From CAZJLP01 sp964546955 (lineage in GTDB: Bacteria; Verrucomicrobiota; Verrucomicrobiia; Opitutales; Opitutaceae): a stretch of DNA of 64,000 nucleotides. The notes beneath the pieces are model-generated. The model searched no databases. It had not been told where the DNA came from and saw only the letters and a list, made by a program, of their open reading frames with translations. Shown here piece after piece: positions 53,601-61,031 of the stretch. The position numbers and the translations under genes were made by a program. The stretch is taken from assembly GCA_964546955.1 (NCBI GenBank), contig CAZJLP010000001.1, positions 62,001 through 126,000 on the forward strand. Direction: 5' to 3'. The stretch's first letter is position 1, and each line of letters begins with the position of its first letter.

Positions 53601-53897
53601 CCTCACACGGTGAGCGGCGGATTGACCTTCAAGAGCCGCCGGATCACCGCCGACATCAAGGCCAAGTGGACCGACGTCACGCCTTTCGGCACACAAATTG
53701 GCCGATACCGCAAGCAGCGCACGATGGTCGACATCGGCGCGGCTTATCAGATCACGGCGAAAATCAACGCGTTCGTTTCGGGCCGCAACGTATTCAACGT
53801 TCCGGATTACGTGTTCGATAACGGCGATCCGCTGCGTTTGAACAAGATCGAGTATTACGGCACGCTCTGGACCGCCGGCGTGAAAGCCACCTTCTAA
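50667..53897 (+). CDS. TonB-dependent outer-membrane receptor
   Basis: 1076 aa. A signal peptide ends near SAQAQ, then an Ala/Pro-rich stretch and a carboxypeptidase-regulatory-like domain (about 45-135; GTITGRVYNPITKQYVKDAEVSI). A TonB-box-like segment VIQLSEFVVSSER precedes the plug (KRSMNISNIVASDIFGDVAEGNVGEFLKYMPGV) and a 22-strand barrel ends in AGVKATF, with the aromatic terminal residue needed for outer-membrane insertion. It probably imports oligosaccharides released by the lyase. Start at ATG 50667; the frame is open to 50634. Confidence 0.93.
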   Translation: MDKIRSRCARQSSLTRKLALGCVATTLAISAQAQPARPAAAAAPAATAPAASNASTGTITGRVYNPITKQYVKDAEVSIRGTDRVVYSEDDGTFQLNDVPAGAVTVEVRYTGYDISTADLTVSGGRIATRDFEITSTAYKSQLKAGEDVIQLSEFVVSSEREGNAKAIQDQKRSMNISNIVASDIFGDVAEGNVGEFLKYMPGVDLEYVEADTRTPRLRGMESQYVGVTMDGMRMASADAFAQYNGSDNTNAGSTVRSFSFEQVSINSLDFIEVNYTNSADQDADTPAGSINMKTKRAFERKGRRVVLQANVMANGEDLTIKKTYGPDDRKNYKLRPGGMFEYSDVFLNNRLGIVLNLSESNMYNQQRLTTYTWSTAPQTATDTRPLVLTGLSFKDGPKFTERSAATFTADFKATSRLTLSLNAVGNYYFGTINNRTVGVTIASPLNAVTPAPNAATQAINNRAAAQGDGITEMSGPASVTAGSVFLRKKTNGITLTPRFEYKLRSLTVDGAFQYSRSTNSYMNAIGDGVVRDTPAGNLTGLTVQAQRSGGDTVDWHVIQTAGPDWANLANYRAGATAFPGVSDDGRYARDEIYQAQGNATYKTSWRMPTTFKTGAKVTEQYHDRENRQPWHAYNWVGGPNAAPGAGLGGNWAAFPSQHVFDMGHGSSFVGLNGGAPIFASRNDIADYFMSHRDEFTSRGNAANYAAAWYENHREVMERFTAFYLQAETKIKRLQVRGGVRYELTETESKQFLPLSNPQVRAAGFPTANSNNPNSDPTTVEGMIYKFTTLPYTKTTGDYDNIFPSLSLKYNVSANLQAQFGYSATIGRPTFDQIADITDVNETNLVVTRSDPNLKPETANNFTARLSYYFEPVGSLAVSAFENSTEDRITDITVDRASFDPAFGDPFFDTYTFQGKGNAQGTSKFRGWMLEYRQALSFLPKPFSGMGIFANYTRNYYLPSEAFLAANPTTRRELRGMVPHTVSGGLTFKSRRITADIKAKWTDVTPFGTQIGRYRKQRTMVDIGAAYQITAKINAFVSGRNVFNVPDYVFDNGDPLRLNKIEYYGTLWTAGVKATF

Positions 53898-53926
53898 GGG
53901 CACTCGACAAAGAGAAGTGTTTTCGA

Positions 53927-53957
53927 GAGGAGAGCCGCAAGGCTCTCCTCTTTTTTT
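53927..53957 (+). terminator. rho-independent terminator after the TonB receptor
   Basis: GAGGAGAGCC (53927-53936) pairs with GGCTCTCCTC (53941-53950) around a GCAA tetraloop, then seven Ts (53951-53957). It lies about 30 bases after the receptor stop. Confidence 0.95.
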
Positions 53958-54000
53958 GGGCTCGTGCGAATCGAGGTGGAACGCGATTTGATACTTCTTC

Positions 54001-54126
54001 TCGTTCTCATTCTCTTACTCCTACTCGGTCTCGCTCCCGGCGTCGTGTGGACGCAGGCGTTTCGGAATCGCTCTTCGGCTGCGTTCTGGGGGACGAGACC
54101 GAGTAGGAGTAAGAGAACGAGAACGA
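54001..54126. repeat. CT-word inverted repeat, copy 1, downstream of the hybrid kinase gene
   Basis: Arms 54001-54033 and 54094-54126 match at 32 of 33 bases in inverted orientation, with words TCTCGTTCTC and TTACTCCTACTCGG. The 60-base loop holds a further hairpin, ACGCAG (54051-54056) with CTGCGT (54079-54084). It lies after the receptor terminator and 21 bases past the kinase stop. Copy 2 is at 57015, on the other side of the kinase gene. Confidence 0.85.
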
Positions 54127-54146
54127 TTGGCGCGCTGGCGCGCGCC

Positions 54147-56972
54147 TTAGCGAGCCGGAGCGCTGCGCGGGGTATCCAGCGCCTCCCGCACCTTCTTGGC
54201 CAGGCCCTCTCGGGTGAAGGGTTTTTCGAGGAAGGGCACCGCCGCTTCCTGTACCGCTTGCAGGATGACGGCATCATCCACGTAGCCCGACATGAAAAGG
54301 ATTCTGAGATCCGGCCGGACGGTGGCCAGACGTTCGGCCAGTTCGCGACCGCCCATATACGGCATGACGATATCCGTCAGGAGGAGATCGATCTGCATCG
54401 CGTTGGTGCCGGAGGCGAATTCGAGCGCCTCTTGTCCTCCGACCATCGGGTAGACCTGGTAGCCCAGAGAGCGAAGGATCGCGGCTGTCACGGCGCGGAT
54501 GGCTTCGTCGTCCTCCACCAACAGGATCGACTCGGTGCCCAGGCCCGGCTCGTCGTCGAACGTGAAATCCAGGTTCATCGCCGGAGGCTCGACCTGAGGA
54601 AGCATGACGTTGAAGGTCGTACCTTCGCCGACTTTGCTTTTGAACTGGATTGCGCCGCCGTAGTGTTTCAGCACGACAGAGCAGGTGGCCAGACCGAGGC
54701 CGGTGCCACGGCCCTTCGGTTTGGTCGTGAAGAAAGGCTGGAAGATCTTGGCCTGGACTTCATCGCTCATGCCGGTGCCGGTGTCGCTGACGCAAAGCTG
54801 GGCGTAGGCTCCGGGGCGGAGATCCGGAGCCTCGCCCTCGGCGACGGCCCGCAGTTTCGTTCGCAGCGCGAGGCGTCCGCCTTGCGGCATCGCGTCGCGC
54901 GCATTGATCGCGAGATTGATGATGACTTGTTCCACCTGGCTGCGGTCCGCCTCCACCGTGACCGGCTGTTCATGGCATTCGACTACGAGCTCGATATTTT
55001 CGCTGAGGAGCGAGCGGATGAGGTCTTTAAGTTCGGCGACCACATGATTCAGGTCGAGAAACTCCGGCTGAAGAACCTGTTTGCGGCTGAATGCGAGTAG
55101 CTGGCGCACCAGTGCGCTCGCGCGCGAGGTGGCCTTTAGAATTTCGCCGGCCTTCGCCTTGAGCTCGGGAGAGATCGCACCGAGATCGTCGTGCAGGATG
55201 TCTCCATAACACCGGATCGCGGTGAGCAAATTATTGAAGTCGTGAGCGACACCGCCAGCGAGAAGGCCGACCGCTTCCATTTTCTGCGATTGCAGCAGTT
55301 TTTGTTCGCTCTCCTCGAGCGCGGCCTCGGCGCGTTCTCTTTGATGAACCGTGCTGAGGATGTTGGCGAGGCCCTGCATGAAATCGACCGCTTCGCGGCT
55401 GAAGAGCCGGTCGTCGCTGCTCAGCGCCAGAAGGAATCCGTATGCGCGTTTCCCGCCGCCCACGGGCACCGCCACACCGGAGCGGACGCCGATCGCGGCG
55501 AGGGCCGTTGCGCCCGGGAAGTCTTCGAATTCATCGGCAAATTGGATGGCGTGGTCTTCCGTGACGGCGGAGGCGGTGGCTTGGCCGAGAGGGAGGGCGA
55601 GATCCTCGCGCTCCGCTCCGGTCGCGGCGGCCAGCTTCAGTGCGAGACCGTCGCGGTCGAGCGCGAGCACGATGCTGCGCTCGATGCGAAGCGTATCCGC
55701 GACGAGCCGTGTCGCTTCCTGGATGAGTTCGACGAACGGATGCTGAACCAGAGCAAAGCGACCGAAGCCGGCCAGGGCGGCCTGTTTGATGGCTCGGTAC
55801 GCGAGGTGTGCCTCGACTTCGTGTTGATCGGTGACGTCGAAGCACGAGCCGATAAAACCGGCGAAATTACCGTGTTCGTCGTAGCGAGGCGTGCCGTGGC
55901 TCACGACCCATCGATAGTGTCCGTCTCGGCGTCGCAGGCGGTATTCGACGCGGAACGGGACGCGCGCGGCGAAACTTTCTTCGTAGCCCTGCAGGCAGCG
56001 GTCGCGATCCTCCGGATGCACGCCGTCGACCCAGCCCGAACCCAGTTCCTCGGGGAGCCGGCGACCCGTGAACTCCAGCCAGGGCTGATTGAAGTACACG
56101 AAAGCCTTTGCGATGTCGGACATCCAGATGAAGACCGGAGCCGAGTCCGCCATCCGCCGGAAACGAGCTTCGCTTTCGCGCAGCGCAAATTCGGCCTGCT
56201 TGCGCTCGGTGATGTCGTGGCCATACGCGTAGATCTTATTCTCCGCCGGGAAAGGCTTGGCGCTCCATTGAATATAACGAAAGCCCTTTTCCTTGTGCAC
56301 CAGCCGGCACTCGAACTCGGAAAAAATCTGGGGAGTGGACGAACTCGTGGGAAACGGAGCCATGGTCTGGCCGCGCGAAACCAGCACGGACCACCAGGAG
56401 TCGAGTGCGTGGCGATCGTCGGGGTGGACCAGCGTGAACAACGGACGATCGATCAGCTCTTTCTGGGGAAAGCCGAGGCGATTGGTCCAGGCCGGGTTCA
56501 CCACCTGGAGCGCTCCCTCCAAGGTCGTCATGCAGAAAAGGTCCGGAGTGAGGCGGAAGAGTTGTTCGTGTTCGCGCTGGATGCGCACGTTTTCGCGCAG
56601 CAGGCGCTGGCGTTCCAACGTGCTCTGAAGAATCGCGACCAGACGCGGCAGCCGGTTTTTCAGAACGTAGTCGGTCGCGCCGCGTTTCATGCATTCGACC
56701 GCGGTCTCTTCGTTGAGCGCGTTCGTCAAAATGATGAAGGGGGTGTCCGGAGTCTGACGTTTCGTGATTTCGAGGGCGTCGAGCCCATTGAAGCCGATCA
56801 GGTAGTAGTCCGATATGATCAGCTCGGGTTTGAACGCCGGCAGCGTGTGGATGAACTCGTCTCGATTCGTGACACGTCTCAGTTCGCATGCGAACTGCGC
56901 CCGCTTGAATTCGGCTTCAAGCAGCTTGAAGTCGATTTCGGAGTCTTCGTTGACAAGGACGCGAGGGGGCAT
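54147..56972 (-). CDS. hybrid sensor histidine kinase, receiver-PAS-PAS-GAF-kinase-receiver
   Basis: 941 aa, no membrane helix. N-terminal receiver (1-125, phospho-Asp in LIISDYYLIGFNG), two PAS domains (about 135-262 and 265-390), GAF (about 395-540), HisKA with His near 577 in GGVAHDFNNLLTAI, HATPase (about 680-790; DTGTGM, GTGLGLA) and a C-terminal receiver (about 805-930, acceptor in LLLTDIVMPYMGGREL). The order suggests input from another kinase and phosphorelay output. The gene is flanked on both sides by the CT-word inverted repeats at 54001 and 57015. Confidence 0.9.
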   Translation of the reverse strand: MPPRVLVNEDSEIDFKLLEAEFKRAQFACELRRVTNRDEFIHTLPAFKPELIISDYYLIGFNGLDALEITKRQTPDTPFIILTNALNEETAVECMKRGATDYVLKNRLPRLVAILQSTLERQRLLRENVRIQREHEQLFRLTPDLFCMTTLEGALQVVNPAWTNRLGFPQKELIDRPLFTLVHPDDRHALDSWWSVLVSRGQTMAPFPTSSSTPQIFSEFECRLVHKEKGFRYIQWSAKPFPAENKIYAYGHDITERKQAEFALRESEARFRRMADSAPVFIWMSDIAKAFVYFNQPWLEFTGRRLPEELGSGWVDGVHPEDRDRCLQGYEESFAARVPFRVEYRLRRRDGHYRWVVSHGTPRYDEHGNFAGFIGSCFDVTDQHEVEAHLAYRAIKQAALAGFGRFALVQHPFVELIQEATRLVADTLRIERSIVLALDRDGLALKLAAATGAEREDLALPLGQATASAVTEDHAIQFADEFEDFPGATALAAIGVRSGVAVPVGGGKRAYGFLLALSSDDRLFSREAVDFMQGLANILSTVHQRERAEAALEESEQKLLQSQKMEAVGLLAGGVAHDFNNLLTAIRCYGDILHDDLGAISPELKAKAGEILKATSRASALVRQLLAFSRKQVLQPEFLDLNHVVAELKDLIRSLLSENIELVVECHEQPVTVEADRSQVEQVIINLAINARDAMPQGGRLALRTKLRAVAEGEAPDLRPGAYAQLCVSDTGTGMSDEVQAKIFQPFFTTKPKGRGTGLGLATCSVVLKHYGGAIQFKSKVGEGTTFNVMLPQVEPPAMNLDFTFDDEPGLGTESILLVEDDEAIRAVTAAILRSLGYQVYPMVGGQEALEFASGTNAMQIDLLLTDIVMPYMGGRELAERLATVRPDLRILFMSGYVDDAVILQAVQEAAVPFLEKPFTREGLAKKVREALDTPRSAPAR

Positions 56973-57014
56973 GGCGGGTGGGATGCGAGAAATCGTTCAG
57001 GCGGTTTGGAATCT

Positions 57015-57103
57015 TTCTCGTTCTCTTACTCCTACTCGTTCTCGACCCAGCCCGCGTTTAACAACTCTGGGTGCGAGAGCGAGTAGGAGTAAGAGAACGA
57101 GAA
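57015..57103. repeat. CT-word inverted repeat, copy 2, upstream of the hybrid kinase gene
   Basis: Arms 57015-57050 and 57067-57103 match in inverted orientation apart from one substitution and one inserted base; the loop is only 16 bases. The words TCTCGTTCTCTTACTCC and CTACTCG match copy 1. It lies between the coiled-coil gene (-) and the kinase start (56972), so it should be transcribed as a strong hairpin if they share a transcript. Confidence 0.85.
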
Positions 57104-57114
57104 CGATTTCGCAC

Positions 57115-57531
57115 TCACCCATGGCGCTCGTAGATTCGCTGCAGGTGAGAGGGAGCCGAGAGGGGGACCACGGGTGCGACGGAATCGCTGGTCGGGGCGG
57201 AAGGCCGGGCGCCGAGGCTGTAGCGTAGAAGAAGCTGCTCGTTTTCGCGGTCGAGGTGGAGGATCTGCAGGATCTTCGCGCGCGCTTTCTCGATCACATC
57301 CTTCCGCGCGGGATCGGGGCGGCCTGCAGGCGCGGGAGCACCAGTGTGGTTGCCCGATTTCAGTACGGTGAGGCTCGCATCGAGGCGGCCGAGCAGGGCG
57401 CGTTTTCGATCCAGCAAGCCCGCGTCGGGCGTGCGTTGCTGCTGCTTTAGAAATCGATTTTCCTCTAGCGCCAGTTGGTACAACTCATCGCACAAGGTGA
57501 GATGAGTCTGCAGCGCTTCGTTGGAGGTCAT
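57115..57531 (-). CDS. small coiled-coil protein, FlgN-like in outline
   Basis: 138 aa. Long helices over residues 1-105 (LCDELYQLALEENRFLKQQQR, LLDRKRALLGRLDASLTVL, KARAKILQILHLDRENEQLLLRY) and a Pro/Ser tail. The heptad pattern resembles FlgN-type flagellar chaperones, but no flagellar gene is near; this is only a similarity in shape. It overlaps the TPR gene by 47 bases, unusually long, suggesting coupled translation. Confidence 0.6.
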   Translation of the reverse strand: MTSNEALQTHLTLCDELYQLALEENRFLKQQQRTPDAGLLDRKRALLGRLDASLTVLKSGNHTGAPAPAGRPDPARKDVIEKARAKILQILHLDRENEQLLLRYSLGARPSAPTSDSVAPVVPLSAPSHLQRIYERHG

Positions 57532-58936
57532 GGGGAGCTACAGGAGGGCTGGAGAGAGCGAGCGGGGCGCGGGGAGACGGAGGAGGAAAGAGAGCCGAAA
57601 GCTGCTTGTCGTTGGTTTCCTGCCAGGAGAGATGTTGGAGCCGCCAGTTGGCCATTTCCGCGATATCCGCCAGTTCGGGTCGCGCGCTTCCATCTCTCTT
57701 TGAAGCGTTAACGTTGTCAATGATCGTCTGGTAGCATTCGCGCGCCCGGTCGAACATCCTCAGGCGCTCGTGACAGAGTCCCAACTGGTAGGTGGCAGGC
57801 AAGCGCCAGGAGGGTTCGGCTCCCAGATTGACCAAGCTTTGATAAATGGCCATCGCGCTCGCGAAATCGCCCGCCTCGTAAAAATCGTTTGCCAGCTGAT
57901 TGCCGGTTTTGCGCTGCCAATAGGTCCAGCGTTTCTCGTCGGTCGTCATGCGTTCCCGTTCTACGCGCAGCAGTTCGAGCGCCGCGGTGAGAGATTCCGA
58001 TCCTCGGCCCAAGCGCCGCAGGGAGATCGACAGGAGGTAGCGCGCTTCCGGCACATTTTCGTCAGTCGGATTCAGCTCGAGGAATCCGCGCAGGCCCGCC
58101 ACCGCTTTTTCATGTTCGCCGGCGAGATAGAGGGCGTAGACGGATTTGAACTGGGCCCGGGCGCGATCTTCGGGCGCCAAATCGAGGAGCGTCAGGCGGC
58201 TAAAAAAGACGGTTGCTCGCTCGTACTGGCCCATTTGGAAATGGGTTTCTGCCAGCTCGAATTGGGCTGTTCGCGCGAGTTGGCGGTACTGTTCGGGACC
58301 TTGGTCAGGCAGTTTCAAGGTCGAGTGGATGACGCTGTAGAAGCGGGCGATGGCCTGCTTATAAGCGCCCAACGCGCGGTGAGTACGCCCGAGTTCGAGG
58401 TAAACCAGAGGCAGGCAGGGATCGGACGGGTACTGGACGATGATCTTTTCGTAGATGGCGGCGCCTTTGATGTAGTCGCCTTTTTTCCGATATACCCGGG
58501 CGAGTCCGAGCAATGCCTCGCGATCCTGCTCAACCGTCGCGCGCTCCTGCAGAACGCGGCGGAAAGCGAGTTCCGCCGAGATGAAGTCGTTTCGATCGAG
58601 AGTTGACTGGCCCAGCCGAAGCAAGCTGGCGATTTCTTCCGGGGTGGCGGGCACGGCTTTCAGTTCGATCTGAGCAGAGCCGGAGGGGGCCGTGACCGCG
58701 ACGCCGGCGGGAAGTTGAGGCTGCGCGGCGAGCGGAGCGGAAGCCGCCGCAGCCTTGCTTGCGGCTTCGGCCGCCTCGGCGGCGGTGGCGGCATGGATCG
58801 CCGGCGTTGGCCCGGGCGCGGAGGCAGTCGTTTCAGGAGGAGTCGGCGTCGAGCTTGTCGCCTCCCCGGCGCGCAAGGTGAGCGTGCCGCTGAGAATCAG
58901 CGCGACGGCGACGGACAAGCTCGAGTTCAGGCTCAT
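57485..58936 (-). CDS. exported tetratricopeptide-repeat protein
   Basis: 483 aa. A signal peptide (LSVAVALILSGTLTLRAGE) is followed by an Ala/Pro-rich stretch to about residue 70 and TPR helices over about 85-440: ELAFRRVLQERATVEQDREALLGLARVYRKKGDY, ERATVFFSRLTLLDL, MAIYQSLVNLGAEPSWRLPATYQLGLCHERL. It may be a periplasmic scaffold. It overlaps the proline-rich gene by ATGA and the coiled-coil gene by 47 bases, so the three probably form an operon. Confidence 0.85.
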   Translation of the reverse strand: MSLNSSLSVAVALILSGTLTLRAGEATSSTPTPPETTASAPGPTPAIHAATAAEAAEAASKAAAASAPLAAQPQLPAGVAVTAPSGSAQIELKAVPATPEEIASLLRLGQSTLDRNDFISAELAFRRVLQERATVEQDREALLGLARVYRKKGDYIKGAAIYEKIIVQYPSDPCLPLVYLELGRTHRALGAYKQAIARFYSVIHSTLKLPDQGPEQYRQLARTAQFELAETHFQMGQYERATVFFSRLTLLDLAPEDRARAQFKSVYALYLAGEHEKAVAGLRGFLELNPTDENVPEARYLLSISLRRLGRGSESLTAALELLRVERERMTTDEKRWTYWQRKTGNQLANDFYEAGDFASAMAIYQSLVNLGAEPSWRLPATYQLGLCHERLRMFDRARECYQTIIDNVNASKRDGSARPELADIAEMANWRLQHLSWQETNDKQLSALFPPPSPRAPLALSSPPVAPHDLQRSAADSSHLVR

Positions 58937-59568
58937 CGTTGTTGGTACGTAGCTGAACTCGGAGGAAGGCTTGTGCCGCTGGGCTGGGCCGGAGTGAAGG
59001 GGATACCGACCCCGACCGATACGCCGGCGGAGCTCTGTGGAAGCTGGAAGAAAGGCAGCACGTCTTCTGGACGTACCTCGCGTTTCGTGTCGTCGGGCAG
59101 AATGGACAAAGGTTTGGGCTCGTTGCTGGCGGTCGGAGGAGGAGGCGGCTTTGTCTCGATCACCGGCGCGGGAGGCGGAGGAGGGGGAGGCGGGAGGGGG
59201 ACCGCTACCGGCTCGGGTTTCGGTTCGACACGCTGAGGCAGAATGAGCGCGGCGGGCGCCTCGGTGGCCATGGGAAGTTCCTCCGCGAAACGGAGTGGAG
59301 GCAGGTTGATCAATGCCAGATAGGGCTGACTCCCCGGCACGGCTTTGGCCGGCCGGGCTTTGTTTCCCCGCGGTGTAAGCACCGAGCGCGTCTGACTTGA
59401 CGCAGGGGAAGAGGTTACGGCCCGCTCATGCGGGGTGGTCCTCTGTGGCATGCTGAGGCCCTGGGCGGCCGGGCCGAACCCCAAGAACACAGCGGTCAGA
59501 GCAAGCGTGGCGAGGCGACACGCGCTCTTGCGAGAACCGGCCTGCGATCGTGTGAAGTGAAAAATCAT
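58933..59568 (-). CDS. exported proline-rich protein
   Basis: 211 aa. A signal peptide (LATLALTAVFLGFGPAAQG) is followed by a disordered, proline-rich region with a poly-proline run PLPPPPPPPPAPVIE (near residues 127-141) and a tail FFQLPQSSAGVSVGVGIPF. I do not recognise a domain. The coding end overlaps the TPR gene start by four bases (ATGA). It may be a periplasmic spacer or partner protein for the TPR protein. Confidence 0.7.
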   Translation of the reverse strand: MIFHFTRSQAGSRKSACRLATLALTAVFLGFGPAAQGLSMPQRTTPHERAVTSSPASSQTRSVLTPRGNKARPAKAVPGSQPYLALINLPPLRFAEELPMATEAPAALILPQRVEPKPEPVAVPLPPPPPPPPAPVIETKPPPPPTASNEPKPLSILPDDTKREVRPEDVLPFFQLPQSSAGVSVGVGIPFTPAQPSGTSLPPSSATYQQR

Positions 59569-59579
59569 AGAAGCGCCCC

Positions 59580-59599
59580 CAATCCGGGAGTCCGGATTG
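59580..59599 (-). promoter_or_regulatory. hairpin just upstream of the proline-rich gene
   Basis: CAATCCGG (59580-59587) pairs with CCGGATTG (59592-59599), loop GAGT. On the - strand this 8-bp stem is followed directly by GGGGGCGCTTCT and the ATG at 59568, so it could affect access to the G-rich ribosome-binding site. Function is inferred. Confidence 0.45.
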
Positions 59600-59720
59600 T
59601 CTGATAAAGCCTCACTTTACATATCGACCGGTCGCAGGCTTTCTGGAGGGGAAAGGGAGCGGGTTGCGGCAGTACTAAGATTCTGCCTTACATAAGGTTA
59701 TTCGGCCCCGAGGGACGGTG

Positions 59721-59896
59721 AAGGGCCGCAGGACTGAAAGGGCTGAAAGGCTGAACGACGGAAAGCCGTCGAAATATGACGTCCTGGAGCGTGTCGGGGG
59801 TGCCGTCTGTACAACCTAGTGGCGTAACGGGAGCTCAGCCTACCAAGGGTTTGCCCATCAGGCCTTGAGCCTTCGGCCCTTCAGCCCTCCGCCCTT
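59721..59896. repeat. GGCTGAA-word inverted repeat, between WbsX and proline-rich genes
   Basis: The left arm (59721-59757) has words AAGGGC, GGACTGAAAGGGCTGAAAGG. The right arm (59857-59896) on the other strand has AAGGGCGGAGGGCTGAAGGG and GAAGGCTCAAGG. About 100 bases lie between, with a small GACGG/CCGTC hairpin (59757-59770). The right arm touches the stop codon of the WbsX-type gene. Confidence 0.7.
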
Positions 59897-61031
59897 ATCG
59901 GTCCTGCCCCGCCAGCGCGGGCTCGCGCTCCGCGACTTCAGCCGGGGCAGCGGGTCGCGCTCCTTCAAGCGCGGCCAGGGTGGCCTTCAGGTAGGCATGG
60001 CCCCATTTCTGGCAGGGCTCGAGATGGCAGCCTTCGGCCCATTCGTTCCACGCATTGATAAATACGAATTTTGGGCGCGAGCGGTCGATCGCCTGGCCCA
60101 ACCACCATTGATACAGGTCCGGATGCGAGTCTCGCAGGACGATGGCGCCCGTCGCGCGGCGCGCGGAATTATCCCAGGCGGGAGCCACGCCAGGATAAAA
60201 AGGGTAGTCGGGCAGCGGTTTTTGTAGGGCCATCTCCATTACCTTTCGATAACTGTAGACGGCGTGGTGCCAGGTTTTCGGCGCCGGCAGATTCCACATG
60301 GAGACCGCCTTGCGACGACGGCGAGTCCAGCGGCCTTCCGGCAGCGCGCGCCATTCGGGTTGAAATTCCACCGCCGCATCGAAGCCCACCTCACGTGGAT
60401 CCCCGTGCTCGTCCGGAAAGCTCTCGACACGCAGCAAGTAGAGGTCGTCGATTCCGTGGGCGCGCGCGATCTGACGCCAGCGGCGTGTGGTGGCGAGGGG
60501 GTCGGGAATACGCTTGGCGCGGTAAACCAGGAAAATGGGCCGTCCTTCGTGCCGCAGATAACGAGGATCGGTGAAGGCCGGAATGAGGGATTCGAGATGC
60601 GCGCGATCGTCTTCCGCGGAGTAGTTCTGTTTTAGCAGGACATCGCGAGTGCGTCCGTCCCATGCGCGGGTCCAATCTTCATTCGCCCAGCACAAGCAAA
60701 ATGGAAAGTCGGGCTCGCCGGAGGCCAGCACCTCGTTGAAGGGCCGGTCCAACACACGTTTGCCGGTGAACCAATAATGGTAGTAGCAAAAGGCACCGAT
60801 GCCATAGCGGGCGGCCAGGTTCGCTTGTGCGGCGCGCGTTTCCGGCAAGCGGAGGTCATAAAATCCAAGATCCGCCGGCAGTTGCGGCTGATAGTGCCCG
60901 CGAAACAATGGTTTCGCGCGTGTGACATTCGTCCACTCGGTAAAGCCCGGACCCCACCAGGCGTCGTTTTCGGCGGTGGGGTGAAACTGCGGCAAATAAA
61001 ATGCAACGAGTTTTGGCAGAGCGGAGCTCAT
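59895..61031 (-). CDS. WbsX-like glycan-associated protein (GH99-like domain)
   Basis: 378 aa. Starts PKLVAFYLPQFHPTAENDAWWGPGFTEWTNV, the signature of the WbsX family (PF14307), common in O-antigen and polysaccharide clusters. CYYHYWFTGKRVLDRPFNEVL, FCLCWANEDWTRAWDGR and FVFINAWNEWAEGCHLEP are also typical. It is usually taken to be a glycosidase or glycosyltransferase domain; the exact reaction is not settled. Start at ATG 61031. Confidence 0.88.
   Translation of the reverse strand: MSSALPKLVAFYLPQFHPTAENDAWWGPGFTEWTNVTRAKPLFRGHYQPQLPADLGFYDLRLPETRAAQANLAARYGIGAFCYYHYWFTGKRVLDRPFNEVLASGEPDFPFCLCWANEDWTRAWDGRTRDVLLKQNYSAEDDRAHLESLIPAFTDPRYLRHEGRPIFLVYRAKRIPDPLATTRRWRQIARAHGIDDLYLLRVESFPDEHGDPREVGFDAAVEFQPEWRALPEGRWTRRRRKAVSMWNLPAPKTWHHAVYSYRKVMEMALQKPLPDYPFYPGVAPAWDNSARRATGAIVLRDSHPDLYQWWLGQAIDRSRPKFVFINAWNEWAEGCHLEPCQKWGHAYLKATLAALEGARPAAPAEVAEREPALAGQDR

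Noticed and set aside
55191..57086. A 631-codon open frame on the + strand
   Set aside because: Antisense to the hybrid kinase, which has full domain support. No family match in the shadow.
54001..57103. Composite transposon or integron around the kinase
   Set aside because: No transposase or integrase, and no target-site duplication that I can see; the repeats are palindromic, not terminal repeats.
59640..59720. Possible riboswitch before the proline-rich gene
   Set aside because: I tried to fit a cyclic-di-GMP type fold to the CGCAA and GGCAG segments but the core was not there.
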